A stretch of DNA of 64,000 bases from Trachythela sp. YZ-2020 (lineage: Eukaryota; Cnidaria; Anthozoa; Malacalcyonacea; Clavulariidae). Under the pieces are notes generated by a model that saw only the letters and a program-made list of their open reading frames with translations, was not told the origin of the DNA and searched no databases. Where the stretch lies: NCBI GenBank assembly GCA_016169945.1, contig JADLSH010000191.1, positions 771,501-835,500 on the forward strand. The letters run 5' to 3'. This document shows positions 29,801 through 38,501 of the stretch, one piece after another (the stretch's first letter is position 1; each line of letters opens with the position of its first letter). The position numbers were made by a program, and so were the translations under genes.

Positions 29801-32421
29801 TCACTGTAAGTCATGGTATGCTAATTTGTGCGATGCATCGCACAACCGCACATGACAACCACACTACAATCACTGTAAGTCATGGTATGCTAATTTGTGC
29901 GATGCATCGCACAACCGCACATGACAACCACACTACAATCACTGTAAGTCATGGTATGCTAATTTGTGCGATGCATCGCACAACCGCACATGACAACCGC
30001 ACTACAATCACTGTAAGTCATGGTATGCTAATTTGTGCGATGTATCGCACAACCGCACATGACAACCACACTACAATCACTGTAAGTCATGGTATGCTAA
30101 TTTGTGCGATGCATCGCACAACCGCACATGACAACCACACTACAATCACTGTAAGTCATGGTATGCTAATTTGTGCGATGTATCGCACAACCGCACATGA
30201 CAACCACACTACAATCACTGTAAGTCATGATATGCTAATTTGTGCGATGCATCGCACAACCACACATGACAACCACACTACAATCACTGTAAGTCATGGT
30301 ATGTTAATTTGTGCGATGCATCGCACAACCGCACATGACAACCACACTACAATGGTGTGTGGTGTGTGTCATGGCAACCATGATTTCATCAAACTTTTTG
30401 AAGGAAATTTCAATACTTTGAAGGAAATTTCGATCAAATTTAGGGGGGAAAAGGAAATATTCATTTTGGAAAGTGGAAGTACTGAGACTGATACTAATCA
30501 AATTTTAGATAAAAAAATTCAAAACACTAATATTGTTTAATATTTTATTAGTGAATTGCTGTCAAGACCTCAGCAGGATCGCCTCACAAGTGCATCAAGT
30601 TCTATCGTAAAACGAACATTACAATGGGTTCTACTGCTTGAAGAGTGGAGACCAGTAGTCTTACATAAAGTATCGTGTACGGCGAAAATAGCGCGGCTCA
30701 TGTGTGCTTTTCTTACAGGTATAAAGCCATGTTTCTACATTAATATTCCATTAATATTCCTCGTCTCTTTCTCTAAGGACTAAATGAACATTGTTCATGA
30801 TTTCATTTCTTAATATAGGAAGTGATCTATTTCTGGACAACCTAATTCATAACTACCTCAAGTCATTGCTGCATTCCTACACTCATTCCTCGCAATTGGC
30901 ATGGCTTGATTTTAACTCTCCTATCCCAGGAATTACTTCATTTTATGATCTGTAAGTGTGAGTCGATACGTCGCTTTTCTCCTGTAGTAACACTTGATCA
31001 ATAAGAGATAGCCCTTCGGATGAAAAAATGACTTTTCTTGCTCATTTTCGCTCAACCTCTCCTAGTCTTTTTGAAAGTGCAATTTTCTCGCGCGGTTCCC
31101 GCTCTAAGCTTCAAATTGGCTTCATCCAATCACAGGACTGGAATTAGCGTTCCAGTTTATGTAGAGTTCACTGGACCTCTAGCAAGAACAGTTATCCAGA
31201 GAGCTATATGCTAATTCTTAGAGCTATCCAGACTTAATGCAGGAAAGAACGATTTTTTTTCTTCAGATTTATCTCGTTCGTGGCTCAATACGAAGCAGTT
31301 TCGTTTGGTGATGCTCTCTTCTCATCCTTTCTGTTGTTGCCTTTACAACAACGTTACAACAACTTATTCAGAAAAGCTGTCTGGAATGACCATACTGGCG
31401 TATTTAGGTCGTTTGGTTTAACTTTTGACGATGTAAGTTAAGATATCTCAAACGTGGGATCCAGCGAGTATAAACTGCTGTGGTTTGTGTCTAATATACC
31501 TGAAAATGCCCAATAATGATAGTATTCTACAATAAGCTACCGTGGTTTGTATCAACCTGTATCTGAAAAAGATTGAAAACGCTTGGATCTGTCGAGTGAG
31601 GCCTTCGTCCGAAGGTTAGTAGTGAAAGGCCTTCGCTTGAAACATCTAAGTGTTTTCTATCTTTTTCTGGCAGTGCAAACCACGATAGCTCATAAGTTAA
31701 GACCGATCATTTTACGCCGTAACGGTTCCACGAAAGCATTTCACCTAACAATACAGTTGTAAATGCATTCAATCTTATTTTTTTAGCTACCAGTGCCAAT
31801 TGAGTATTATTTATTTCCGGCTGAGTCCAGTCTTGAAATTTTGACAATGCAGCTACGAGCATTGGCTACTGGCGTCCTACGGTAAGAAAGCAGAGATCTT
31901 TAGCCAGTCACGTGACTATATATTTATCCACGCAGCCAGTACGAAGCATATTCTTCTATTTTGTAGACAAAGTTGGTCCGCAGTATTTTATCTCATCGCT
32001 GTACATCATTTATCAACTTACATTTTCACCGAACCAGAGGTAGATATTTTGGTGAAAATGGTGAATCATTACTCGAAGTGAAATTGAACTCTCTAATGGC
32101 GAGTGGGGTCTGATTCTTGTTTTTGTGTTCTATAGGACATGAATTCCTTTAACAAAAAATTGAAGCTTATGAATCAAGTATTACTTCTGAATGACCAGGT
32201 ACGCACTGTGATTGTCATTTGTATTGAAGTGTGTGAACTGTAACTGTATTTTATATATGTTTTAGGATGTTAAAAATGACGTAATTTGCTATCACAAGCC
32301 ATCGTCTGATTCTCCGAAAGGATTTCAAAAGTTTTCCACTCTTCCTCCAACACGTGAGCTGTTGCTAAGGAACAAACATGAACCTGAAGAGGCGTGGAGA
32401 GTCTGGAACCAAGTTACGTAG
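17810..32421 (+). CDS. RPAP1: RNA polymerase II-associated protein 1 (RPAP1), complete, 29 exons
   Basis: RPAP1 helps assemble and import RNA polymerase II and links it to Mediator. Exons: 17810-17996, 18494-18579, 19089-19143, 19234-19274, 19532-19639, 20052-20184, 20424-20603, 21379-21677, 22356-22559, 23046-23213, 23801-23938, 24321-24629, 25514-25671, 25964-26291, 26561-26632, 26882-26994, 27625-27841, 28205-28273, 28370-28447, 28604-28749, 28847-29059, 29120-29395, 30552-30718, 30819-30951, 31267-31432, 31787-31881, 31967-32039, 32136-32198, 32266-32421. Phases close to 1476 residues (human about 1390). Family landmarks: IHEENVNKLSSMSEKEILEE (RPAP1-N), YLGLHHHGDEPDRAGYTLEE (RPAP1-C), GLLQMRFLPRLRYILEVCRP, WVLLLEEWRP, ARLMCAFLTG, and AQYEAVSFGDALFSSFLLLP. 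The C-terminus is GFQKFSTLPPTRELLL. The rest is helical, HEAT-like. Introns are crowded with SINEs, MITEs and a 69-bp minisatellite. Confidence 0.96.
18811..19061. mobile_element. Pair of piggyBac-type MITEs in RPAP1 intron 2
   Basis: Two 113-bp copies, 18811-18923 and 18949-19061, 25 bp apart. Each is bounded by TTAA with inverted ends CCCATTAACTGACAG and GCTAATGGG, the TTAA target and CCC start expected of piggyBac. They differ at a handful of positions. A third, truncated and inverted copy opens the window (1-95). Confidence 0.8.
19276..19510 (+). mobile_element. SINE family A copy
   Basis: Body AATATGCAGTCATCTGATTA, AGTTTGACTCTACAAAACAC, GTAACACTGGAC and a tail ending GGTTTAGTTTAGG, matching the family at 27040-27480. 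The tRNA-like head is mostly lost. It lies in RPAP1 intron 4. Confidence 0.7.
20690..21265 (-). mobile_element. Decayed non-LTR retrotransposon C-terminus with a triplicated ~120-bp module
   Basis: Reading the minus strand gives fragments typical of the C-terminal tail of non-LTR reverse-transcriptase ORFs: AQMRMLKMDRRGF, RNNDIRRCGMINIVEKVREA, RLIWYGHVIRRDEGELVRDM. Plus-strand blocks at about 20810-20935, 20930-21055 and 21052-21170 are tandem copies of one ~120-bp segment encoding the IRRxxxxxDIxEKxREARLRWYGHVIRRDE module. Stops and frameshifts separate the copies. It lies in RPAP1 intron 7. Superfamily cannot be fixed from the tail. Confidence 0.75.
21701..22123. mobile_element. MITE with 41-bp inverted repeats and TA target site
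   Basis: Left end GGTCCGTTTCAGACGCCGCT and right end GCGGCGTCTGAAACGGGCC are inverted copies extending inward to GCGCCGAACTTAA. TA flanks at 21699-21700 and 22124-22125 suggest a Tc1/mariner or related superfamily. No transposase in 423 bp. It lies in RPAP1 intron 8. Confidence 0.8.
22197..22290. repeat. Tandem repeat CGTCCGGTTAGCTGTGCTCG (25 bp x 3-4)
   Basis: Three near-identical units of about 25 bp plus a partial fourth, in RPAP1 intron 8 just after the TA-flanked MITE. No function assigned. Confidence 0.75.
22591..22936. mobile_element. MITE containing a second, nested MITE
   Basis: Outer ends ACTAGAGATGGAT and ATCCATCTCTAGT with interior GACGAACTATCTGCATAG. Nested at 22653-22790 is a second inverted-repeat element, AAGGCTCTTTTCCACTCGTC ... 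GATGAGTGGAAAAGAGCCTT. The outer family has degraded relatives at about 27880-28150, 34780-34930, 37390-37590 and 52330-52560 (GATGGATGATCCG, CTATCTGCATAGT). It lies in RPAP1 intron 9. Confidence 0.75.
23250..23745 (+). mobile_element. SINE family A copy with serially repeated tail
   Basis: tRNA-like head at about 23265-23320, body CTCTACCAAACACCACAGGT, then the 3' module (GTAACACTGGAACAATAAAG ... AAATAAAGTTAGTTTAGTTT) in three successive copies. Tail multiplication is also seen at 27220-27480. It lies in RPAP1 intron 10. Confidence 0.75.
24030..24210. repeat. Dispersed CTTCGCTCGAAACGTC family copy
   Basis: Contains TCTCAGGTAGTTGGGT, GTAGAAGGTATTCTACAATA, GTTTGTGTCTGAACTACCTG and a degraded TTTCAGATAAGTTCTCGAAA. 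Other copies: 4585-4840, 13070-13130, 26330-26510, 31440-31700 and 48280-48430. The family mixes AGGTAGTTCAGACACAAACC with its inverse ends. Confidence 0.6.
24788..24977. mobile_element. Foldback element in RPAP1 intron 12
   Basis: Arms AGAAATAGAAAACATTTTCC ... GTGTTTCTATA and their inverse at 24947-24977 enclose inverted blocks (GAGTTTGGGAGAACGAGAAA / TTTCGAGTTCTCCCAAACTT). The loop reads GAGCCCGTAGGGCGAG. Half of an end recurs at 25201-25235. The loop resembles those of foldbacks at 37040, 42900 and 51115. Confidence 0.8.
25296..25870. mobile_element. Two SINE family A copies flanking RPAP1 exon 13
   Basis: 25296-25480 is in plus orientation (GAGTCTACCAAACATTGCAG, tail TAGTTTAGTTTAGTTT). 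25672-25870 is in minus orientation, beginning one base after the exon 13 donor site region with the inverse tail (CTTTATTTATACTGGGTTGC) and inverse body. The two copies are therefore inverted around exon 13 (25514-25671). Confidence 0.7.
26330..26510. repeat. Dispersed family copy with an internal direct duplication
   Basis: CCTTCGCTCGAAACCTCGAA, TTTTTCAGGTATAGTTTAGA, then CACGGCAGCTTATTGTAGAA twice (about 26390 and 26473), giving an ~80-bp direct repeat. It lies in RPAP1 intron 14. Confidence 0.65.
26650..26830 (-). mobile_element. SINE family C fragment
   Basis: The run GTGTGCTTATTATCCTTACT and the following 100 bp match 45052-45180 almost base for base. It lies in RPAP1 intron 15. Confidence 0.7.
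27040..27480 (+). mobile_element. SINE family A, best-preserved copy
   Basis: tRNA-like head GGTTAGTCCATGTG ... TGGGTTTCGATTCC (A and B box-like), body AATATGCAGTTGTCTGATTA and TTTGACTCTACCAAACACCG, then a 3' module ending AAATAAAGTTAGTTTAGTTT repeated about three times. It lies in RPAP1 intron 16. Confidence 0.8.
29450..29590 (+). mobile_element. SINE family A, internally deleted copy
   Basis: Head GTTGGTGCATATGCCTTTTA joined to the 3' module (CAACAAGGGATGGTCC, AACTGATAGAACTATCCAG, AAATAAAGTTAGTTTAGTTT). It lies in RPAP1 intron 22, just before the 69-bp minisatellite. Confidence 0.7.
29664..30353. repeat. 69-bp minisatellite, 10 copies, with an 18-bp palindrome per unit
   Basis: Ten nearly identical 69-bp units (690 bp) in RPAP1 intron 22. 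Each unit contains the perfect palindrome TGTGCGATGCATCGCACA and the string CTGTAAGTCATGG, which includes a strong 5' splice-site match. Because 69 is divisible by three, the array stays open in one frame; that ORF is not a gene. Confidence 0.95.
30359..30549. repeat. Repeat shared with the RPAP1 upstream region (copy 2), abutting exon 23
   Basis: Matches 17518-17745 from TGTGTGTCATGG to TTTAATATTTTATT. Its last shared base is immediately before the AG (30550-30551) that serves as the exon 23 acceptor, so the pyrimidine/AT tract of this splice site lies in the repeat. Confidence 0.8.
30970..31250 (+). mobile_element. SINE family A fragment split by unrelated sequence
   Basis: TCCTGTAGTAACACTTGATC at 30980 and ACTGGACCTCTAGCAAGAAC at 31170 are adjacent in other copies. 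Here about 140 bp (31017-31165, including CATTTTCGCTCAACCTCTCC) lie between them. It lies in RPAP1 intron 24. Confidence 0.5.
31440..31700. repeat. Dispersed CTTCGCTCGAAACGTC family copy
   Basis: Contains ATATCTCAAACGTGGG, TATTCTACAATAAGCTACCG, AGGCCTTCGTCCGAAGG and GGCCTTCGCTTGAAACATC. It lies in RPAP1 intron 25. Confidence 0.6.
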
Positions 32422-33545
32422 CTTGATGGTAGTATACAACCAAGAAGCACTGGGGATGAGGATGGTGTAGGTCAAAATTCCACAACTGGACTGCGCTGTT
32501 TCCCGTCAAAATCCTTCCATACTTCAAGGCCTACTGTCAGTAGGTGAATATAATAACTGGCAGCTGACATTAGGTTGACAATTGACATCAAAAGACCCCA
32601 ATACAGACTCCCATTCCGAGCGGTGTTTATTGACCACTGACATGTGCCATATTTTCTAGTGACAACTGACGAAATATATTAAGCAATAAAACAGCAATTT
32701 GCAACTGACATCTTACAAAATATCTGCCTCAGGCATGTCAAACGTCCTCCGATGGACGCCAGCTAAAACATATTTGCATTGAATTACAATATTTTGATGC
32801 ATTTGATGGGTTTCAGTAAGCGTTACAAGGCAGGAGATAATGGGCAACTTCAGAATTGTCAACACTTATAGGAACAAGCAAGTTAAACTACATCTCTCTC
32901 TCTCTTTTATTAATTTTTCACCAGATATACAAGACGACCACATATAGTGGAAATAATTTTCATTGTTTTCTCATTCTGATAACTGCAGGTTGACCACCAT
33001 CTGCTGCACGATACTGCTTAGTGAAACCCACCTATATTACTTATACCATGCAGTTTTAGCAGTCACATGAAACTATATAGGATCAATTGAAGTTAACGAT
33101 TCAATAACAAATATTCTATTATATCGTTAAATTTACGGATTTTCGTGTTTGTGTCTGTTTCAAAGGAATTTTATGACTTCCTTCTATTCTCTATGTCTCA
33201 GTTCATTGATTTTTGACCATGAAACAAACTCACCAATAATATGCGCTTGAGGTGTTTAGTTTTGCAATTTTGTCTCCGTGTTTTGATCGCAAACTGCATC
33301 TTGTAAATATCTGTTCGATAACTCATTGCTGGAAAGGCATTATAAAAGGCCTTAAAATGTTTGTATTCCACCGACGAAATGTCTCTCCACGACGAACTGC
33401 AAGTATTTGGCAATCGCTCTGGAGTACCCAATGTGAGAAGACAAAGATCAACAAAACCGGTTCCTTTAGGAACCACCAAATAATTCTCGATATAAAAAGC
33501 ATGAATAAAAATCATGAATCATGACAAAAACCTATTTTTTGGGGG

Positions 33546-33579
33546 GTCGTATACTTCAATGGCCATTGAAGTATACGAC
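33546..33579. repeat. 34-bp perfect palindrome
   Basis: Half-site GTCGTATACTTCAATGG followed directly by its exact inverse, centred at 33562/33563. A related direct half (GTCGTTAACTTCAATTG) follows at about 33600. Confidence 0.9.
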
Positions 33580-33719
33580 TGACTCCCTTGGGGCAGGGGG
33601 TCGTTAACTTCAATTGATCCACTATATATTATTGGGCAACATATTTAACATGTAGATAATAGTGCAGTTATTTAATAAGGAGACAGATGATAAAAATAAA
33701 GAAACGAAATGAAGAAATA

Positions 33720-34275
33720 TACCGTATTTATTCTAATAAACGCCTACTATCTAATAAACGCCCCACTCCAACCTACATAAATTTGTATTAAACTCCTCTC
33801 TCATAAACGCCAGTCTCTAATAAACGCCCCACCCTCATTCGAGAAGATAAAACGCCAATAGTCAACGTTTCATATTTCAACGTTTTATTTTATTCAAATG
33901 TAGCGTGCCGAAATACAACAACGAAACACACACTCGGTTTTTAACAATAAATTTTATCTCTACATGTGCAATCTTCTCACTTTGGGTGCACGCTCACTCT
34001 GCCCAGATTGGGCCTATCCTCATATATATCTAACTGTACGGAAGCAGCGTGTTTATTAACACGTTACACACATTGACTTGACAACATGAGGTTTTTTGTA
34101 GAGCAATGACTGTTCGTACTCGAATTCAAAATGAGTATATTTATCTTTTTTTTTTATTATAATATTTAAGCAGGGAGCCCATATCTCCAAGGAGTTTTTA
34201 ATGCGGGTCAGTTCTTCTTGCTAATCTAGCCTCTCTCTATTAAACGCCTCTCTCTAATAAACGCCCCCTTATACA
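33720..34275. repeat. AATAAACGCC-rich repeat
   Basis: Seven or so copies of the motif CTAATAAACGCC(CC), clustered at 33733-33825 and 34235-34270, flank about 400 bp of unrelated sequence. This resembles the two ends of one dispersed element, but inverted ends were not demonstrated. Confidence 0.5.
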
Positions 34276-34426
34276 AATAAATTAATAAATCACAAGAAAC
34301 TAGTTCCAGTCCTTGGTAGTTGCGCGAGCTAATTGTGATTTTAACTTTCAAATTCAAAACAATATTTCAAAGCATGAAATTGATACTACGCCAATATCTG
34401 CCAATATTTCACGAAATTTAAAGCTA

Positions 34427-37400
34427 ATGGCTGAAAAAGGTTTGTAAAAATGAATAATATATGATGATTTTGTTATTCTCAAAGTCTTTAACTATGATCT
34501 TTTCTTAATAACTCAACAGATTTAAAAAAATGGACGACATTTTTCCACGAGGCTGGGGTGCCGAGAGGACCAGCTAACGAGTAAGTCTACACAAAGGATT
34601 GTGATTGTATTGAATTACTGTAAAATAAAAGTTTTTGAACTTCAACTTTGCTTTTGTTCATAGTGTATAGTGTAATTTTTATCATGTTTGATATGATCTT
34701 GTAGCCAAGCTAACCATGGTAACTTACTAGTTTACTTGTCATTGCTATGCAAATATGGCCATTTGGATGAACTTGAGAAAACGAAAGATAACTCGTCCGA
34801 TGATTCTACCTTGTATAAATGTGGAAACAGATGGATGATCCGACAAGATGAACTATCTGCATAGTTTGTCTGTACAGACAAGCTCGTGTGTATAGTTTGC
34901 CTTGACAGATGATCTGTCTATGTATATATATGGAACAATCTAAGCGCACGTTTATTAGCATAGCATGACCAGTTGCCATGGCTAATTTCATAACTGGGTA
35001 TGATATAAAAATTCTAGGTATGCAACATTGTTCTGTAATCATCGAATCAAAGATGACTTGCTTGGTGATTTGACTAAGGTGAAGCCCTTAATTATATACT
35101 TAATGATATACTTAATTATATACTTAATTATATACTTAATTAAGTAATTATGTTAATTAATAGATCAATTACGTCTAGTTTACATAATATACCAGCAGAT
35201 TGCCTATGACATTAGACAAGCACATAAGGGGTTGTCAACAAATAGATTTCGTCCAGCAATTGTGGACTTGCTCTGCATTGGTGGCCCCAAAGGGATTTTT
35301 GACTCCATGTTTTTATTATTTTAGGAGATCCTTAATGATATTGGAATTATTGTTATGGGTGACGTTATGTCAATTTTGAAACATGCTAGAGCAGTATACG
35401 CAAAGGTAGGTACAACAGTAAAATGTAGCAAAGCATTTATCATTAAAGGAATGTTGAAGGCAGCTGCAGTGGTGGATTGCTGTTAGATTAAATTCCAACA
35501 TTACTAGGTAACATTTCCTAGCAGGAATGTGACATTACCAGACATGCATACCCTCAATTTTAACCAGGCCATAGTAGTAGTGTGATGGTCAACACACTCT
35601 TATAACCAACCTTGATTATGAATATATTTCTTAGCTTGAAAGAGAGAAAAAATCAAATCAGTTTGTTCAAGATTCTGAACCTGTTGATGTATTGACAAAA
35701 GATGATCCACCAGTTCAGACCACAAGTCAAGTGAAAAAGAAAACAATTGTTGCCAAACTTCCAAATAAACCCAAAACAGGTAAAAATCCACCAAAACCCA
35801 GGTTAAATTTAAAGTATACAAATTTAAAATGAAGTTTAATTACAGATGTTCAACAAACAGAAACAGTAACATCAACAATCAGAAAGAAACTTACAGCAGC
35901 ACAACCTAAAATAGCTGTCGCTGTTGATGATTCGCCCATTGTACCAAAAAAGAGACCGGCCAAAACCACGATGACATTGTCAGAAAGATTTGCAAGTGAG
36001 ACAGTTCCACTAACGAAAGTTTCTCGTGTATCAATGAATGGAAGTGATCAGGCTAAAGCAGTTGCAGTTAAAAAAGTTCTTACACAAGCTAAACCATCTA
36101 CTGAAAGATTGGCTTCCAGTAACAAAGGTATGAATAGTAGGTTTGATAACGTTACTGGTCAGCAGATGGTGGTCAACTTATGGGGCTTCGGTGGCGCAGT
36201 CGTCAGAGCAAGCGCCTTTGACCTCTGAGTCTTGAGTTTGATTCTCGTTGAGGACTTTACTCATCACACTCATGTAAAAAGGGTAAGTCAACGCTCTGCC
36301 GAAAGTCGTGGGTTTTCTCCGGGCACTCTGGTTTCCTCCCACAGGGAAAGTTGACTGGGTGGGTTAGGATAATACAAATTAAGAAAGTAATATCACAATT
36401 GTTGTAAAAATAAATAATGTAGGCTAAGTACATAATATAGGTAAGCTAGATACTTGATGTAATCGGTCACTGAAAAGCCCCAACAGGGAGTGAGCTGAAT
36501 AATGTATAATGTATAATGTAACTTCAGAAATGTTGACAGTTGAAGGAGCACGGAAATTGTATTACATCTCTCATCTTTACTTACCCCTAAATTTTAGACT
36601 ACTGCATATAATGTGAAATAATTAAGTAACGTTATTTTCTCACTCTGATAACTGCTTGTTGGCCAGCATCTCCTGCAAGATAGTGTTTAGTTAAACCACT
36701 TGTAAATGGTGGGGTAACAATAGAATGAGTATCTTTTAACTCTTTTAAACTGATATCTTCTTTGTTTCACAGGAGTAGCTGGCGCTCCAGTCAAACGAAA
36801 GTCAGCATTTGAACGACTTGGCAAAGAGGAAACAAACACGTTATCAAAAGACATGGAACGTTTGTCCCCTAAGATTAAAATCACCAAACTAACAAAATCG
36901 CCAGTTACGTCACCACCCAGTAAAGTGATCTCGCTAACCAAGGTAGGTGAACTTACAAGGTCTTGCGACAACTGTTCCTTATTTACTCTGTACTGTATTC
37001 ATGACTTTATGTTATAGATAAAACATGAGCAGTCGATCTTTATCTGATATAGAAACTCGAGCCGAAGGCGAGCGTTTGTATATCAGATAAAGATCGGATG
37101 CGAATGTTTTATCGAACTTAAACAACGACCCATCTTATGAGTTCATTGGCGAAGTAATTTTAAAATAAACATTGTCTAAGTTGAGAAAATCAAAGCTGAA
37201 GTTTATGTAAATCAGGACAAACCTTTATCCGATTTACAAACATTGATTAAACATTCATTTATTTTGAATTTTCCTCATGAATTATTAATGAGTTTTTTAA
37301 ATATTGTAGAAATATTGTTCAATAGTTTTCTGTAATTGGCTCGATTTTTAGTAGACATGAGTGATCCGCCTGGACTCCGGGAAAAATAAAAGATAGTTTG

Positions 37401-37987
37401 TCTGACCATTCGTCTTTGTATAAACGCTGCACGCAGATGGATCATCTGTGAGCTTCGTATTAGACAACCTATCAGGAAATATCAAACATGATTTCTTTCC
37501 AAGACTATTTCCAATTAGATTGTGCTATTCTAGCTACTTCATCTGGATAGATGATTCGTCTTGATGGATGATCGATCTCCAGTGTATAACTTGGGCCCTC
37601 TTTCAAAATAGTATCATATACAAATCCTTATAAATACAAATGTGAATTTCAATAAAAGATTCAAGAAATAAGAAATGTAAATTTTATGCATTTCAGAATG
37701 AAAGCTCGGTTTTCAAACGCCTTGGTGAAACAGACCAATCATCTGACGTAGCTTCGACAACGCATACAGGTGCCCTCACGATACGCGCTGTCAGAGGCAT
37801 GGGTTCTCGCATTGTTTCAGACGATAGTCCAGAAAAACCTTCTAAATCCCACAGTGCATTACGGCCATTGAAACCAATCCGAGCTGTTCAGCCTGTCAAA
37901 CCAGTTTCCTCCGTGAAGGCGCGCATATCGGCTGATACAACAAAGGAATCGAGCAGAAAGTCTGTGTTCTCGAGACTCGGTAGTTAA
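34427..37987 (+). CDS. C19orf47: C19orf47-type SAM-domain protein, complete, 8 exons
   Basis: Orthologue of human C19orf47, a little-studied nuclear protein with an N-terminal SAM domain. Exons: 34427-34439, 34520-34580, 35018-35078, 35325-35405, 35635-35779, 35846-36127, 36773-36942, 37697-37987; phases close to about 367 residues. The SAM-like region spans residues 5-75: WTTFFHEAGVPRGPANEYAT, NHRIKDDLLGDLTKEILNDI, GDVMSILKHARAVYAK. The rest is low-complexity and basic, with the repeated short motif K(R/S)xxFxRLG: KRKSAFERLGKE, SSVFKRLGE, and the C-terminal KSVFSRLGS. That recurrent FxRLG motif is characteristic of the family tail. The 5-residue first exon (MAEKD) is the weakest part of the model. 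Intron 6 holds a full SINE. Confidence 0.93.
36182..36520 (+). mobile_element. SINE family C, full copy (tRNA-derived)
   Basis: Head GGGGCTTCGGTGGCGCAGTC with A-box-like TGGCGCAGTCGT and B-box-like GAGTTTGATTCTC, body TTTTCTCCGGGCACTCTGGT, tail (AATGTAT)n near 36500. A minus-strand copy is at 45045-45401. It lies in C19orf47-like intron 6. Confidence 0.85.
37018..37115. mobile_element. Foldback element with loop AACTCGAGCCGAAGGCGAG
   Basis: Arms AAAACATGAGCAGTCGATCT / GATCGGATGCGAATGTTTTA with inner arms TTTATCTGATAT / ATATCAGATAAA. The loop GAGCCGAAGGCGAG matches the loop type at 42920 and 51130. It lies in C19orf47-like intron 7. Confidence 0.75.
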
Positions 37988-38501
37988 ACCTGATTGGCAA
38001 GAATATTTGAATTGTTCAACCGGTCAAACCGGTTTCAACGACGTTTTGTTCTTGGCAAAGAAAATATGTACAGCGTTTGCAATAACCACAAATCTTCCCA
38101 ACTAGTTTATAAAAAGAACTATGCACTTAAAAATATTTTTATGTTCACTGGTAGAAGATTAGAATTCACTAGAGAATAGAAATATATAAAATGTTTTTGA
38201 TAGCACTCTTTTGTCACTCTATTTAACATATCTTTATTCTCTTTTTTATTAGTTATATATTACACTCTTTATTATGTTTTATAGATAATGTTTTATAGTA
38301 CAAGACTGTATAATTGCTTCCATAAATCATAGTGCTTATAGGCAATTTAGTCTTCAAGGCTATACGTTTTCGAGTAAGCAATCTTTCAAGGCCAACGTTT
38401 CCAATCTCATCCGATACTATCCGACCCAAAATTTTCCTTTCTACCCCATATCATGAAGATTTGTACAGCTCTACTACAGGTTCCGTCCAAAAAGGATTCT
38501 T
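37988..38501. other. Tail-to-tail spacer C19orf47-like / PH protein
   Basis: 514 bp, AT-rich, with several AATAAA/ATATAAA strings near 38180-38290. No ORF with family similarity. Confidence 0.6.

Larger units (their letters stand above)
32422..34426. other. Intergenic region RPAP1 to C19orf47-like
   Basis: 2 kb. 32422-32960 should include the RPAP1 3'UTR. 32965-33030 is a copy of a small repeat (TCATTCTGATAACTGCAGGT, TAGTGAAACC) also at about 12786-12860 and 36635-36705. 33546-33579 is a perfect palindrome. 33728-34272 has scattered copies of CTAATAAACGCCCC. A short ORF on each strand at 33198-33524 has no recognised similarity. Confidence 0.6.

Noticed and set aside
29664..30353. CRISPR-like array
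   Set aside because: Units are wholly repeated with no unique spacers, and the context is a eukaryotic intron.
29614..30540. 308-codon ORF of 23-residue repeats
   Set aside because: It is the translation of a 69-bp intronic minisatellite (69 is a multiple of 3) and lies between RPAP1 exons 22 and 23.
33198..33524. Overlapping ORFs on both strands in the RPAP1/C19orf47 spacer
   Set aside because: No recognised family and no splice-linked partner; too short to support.
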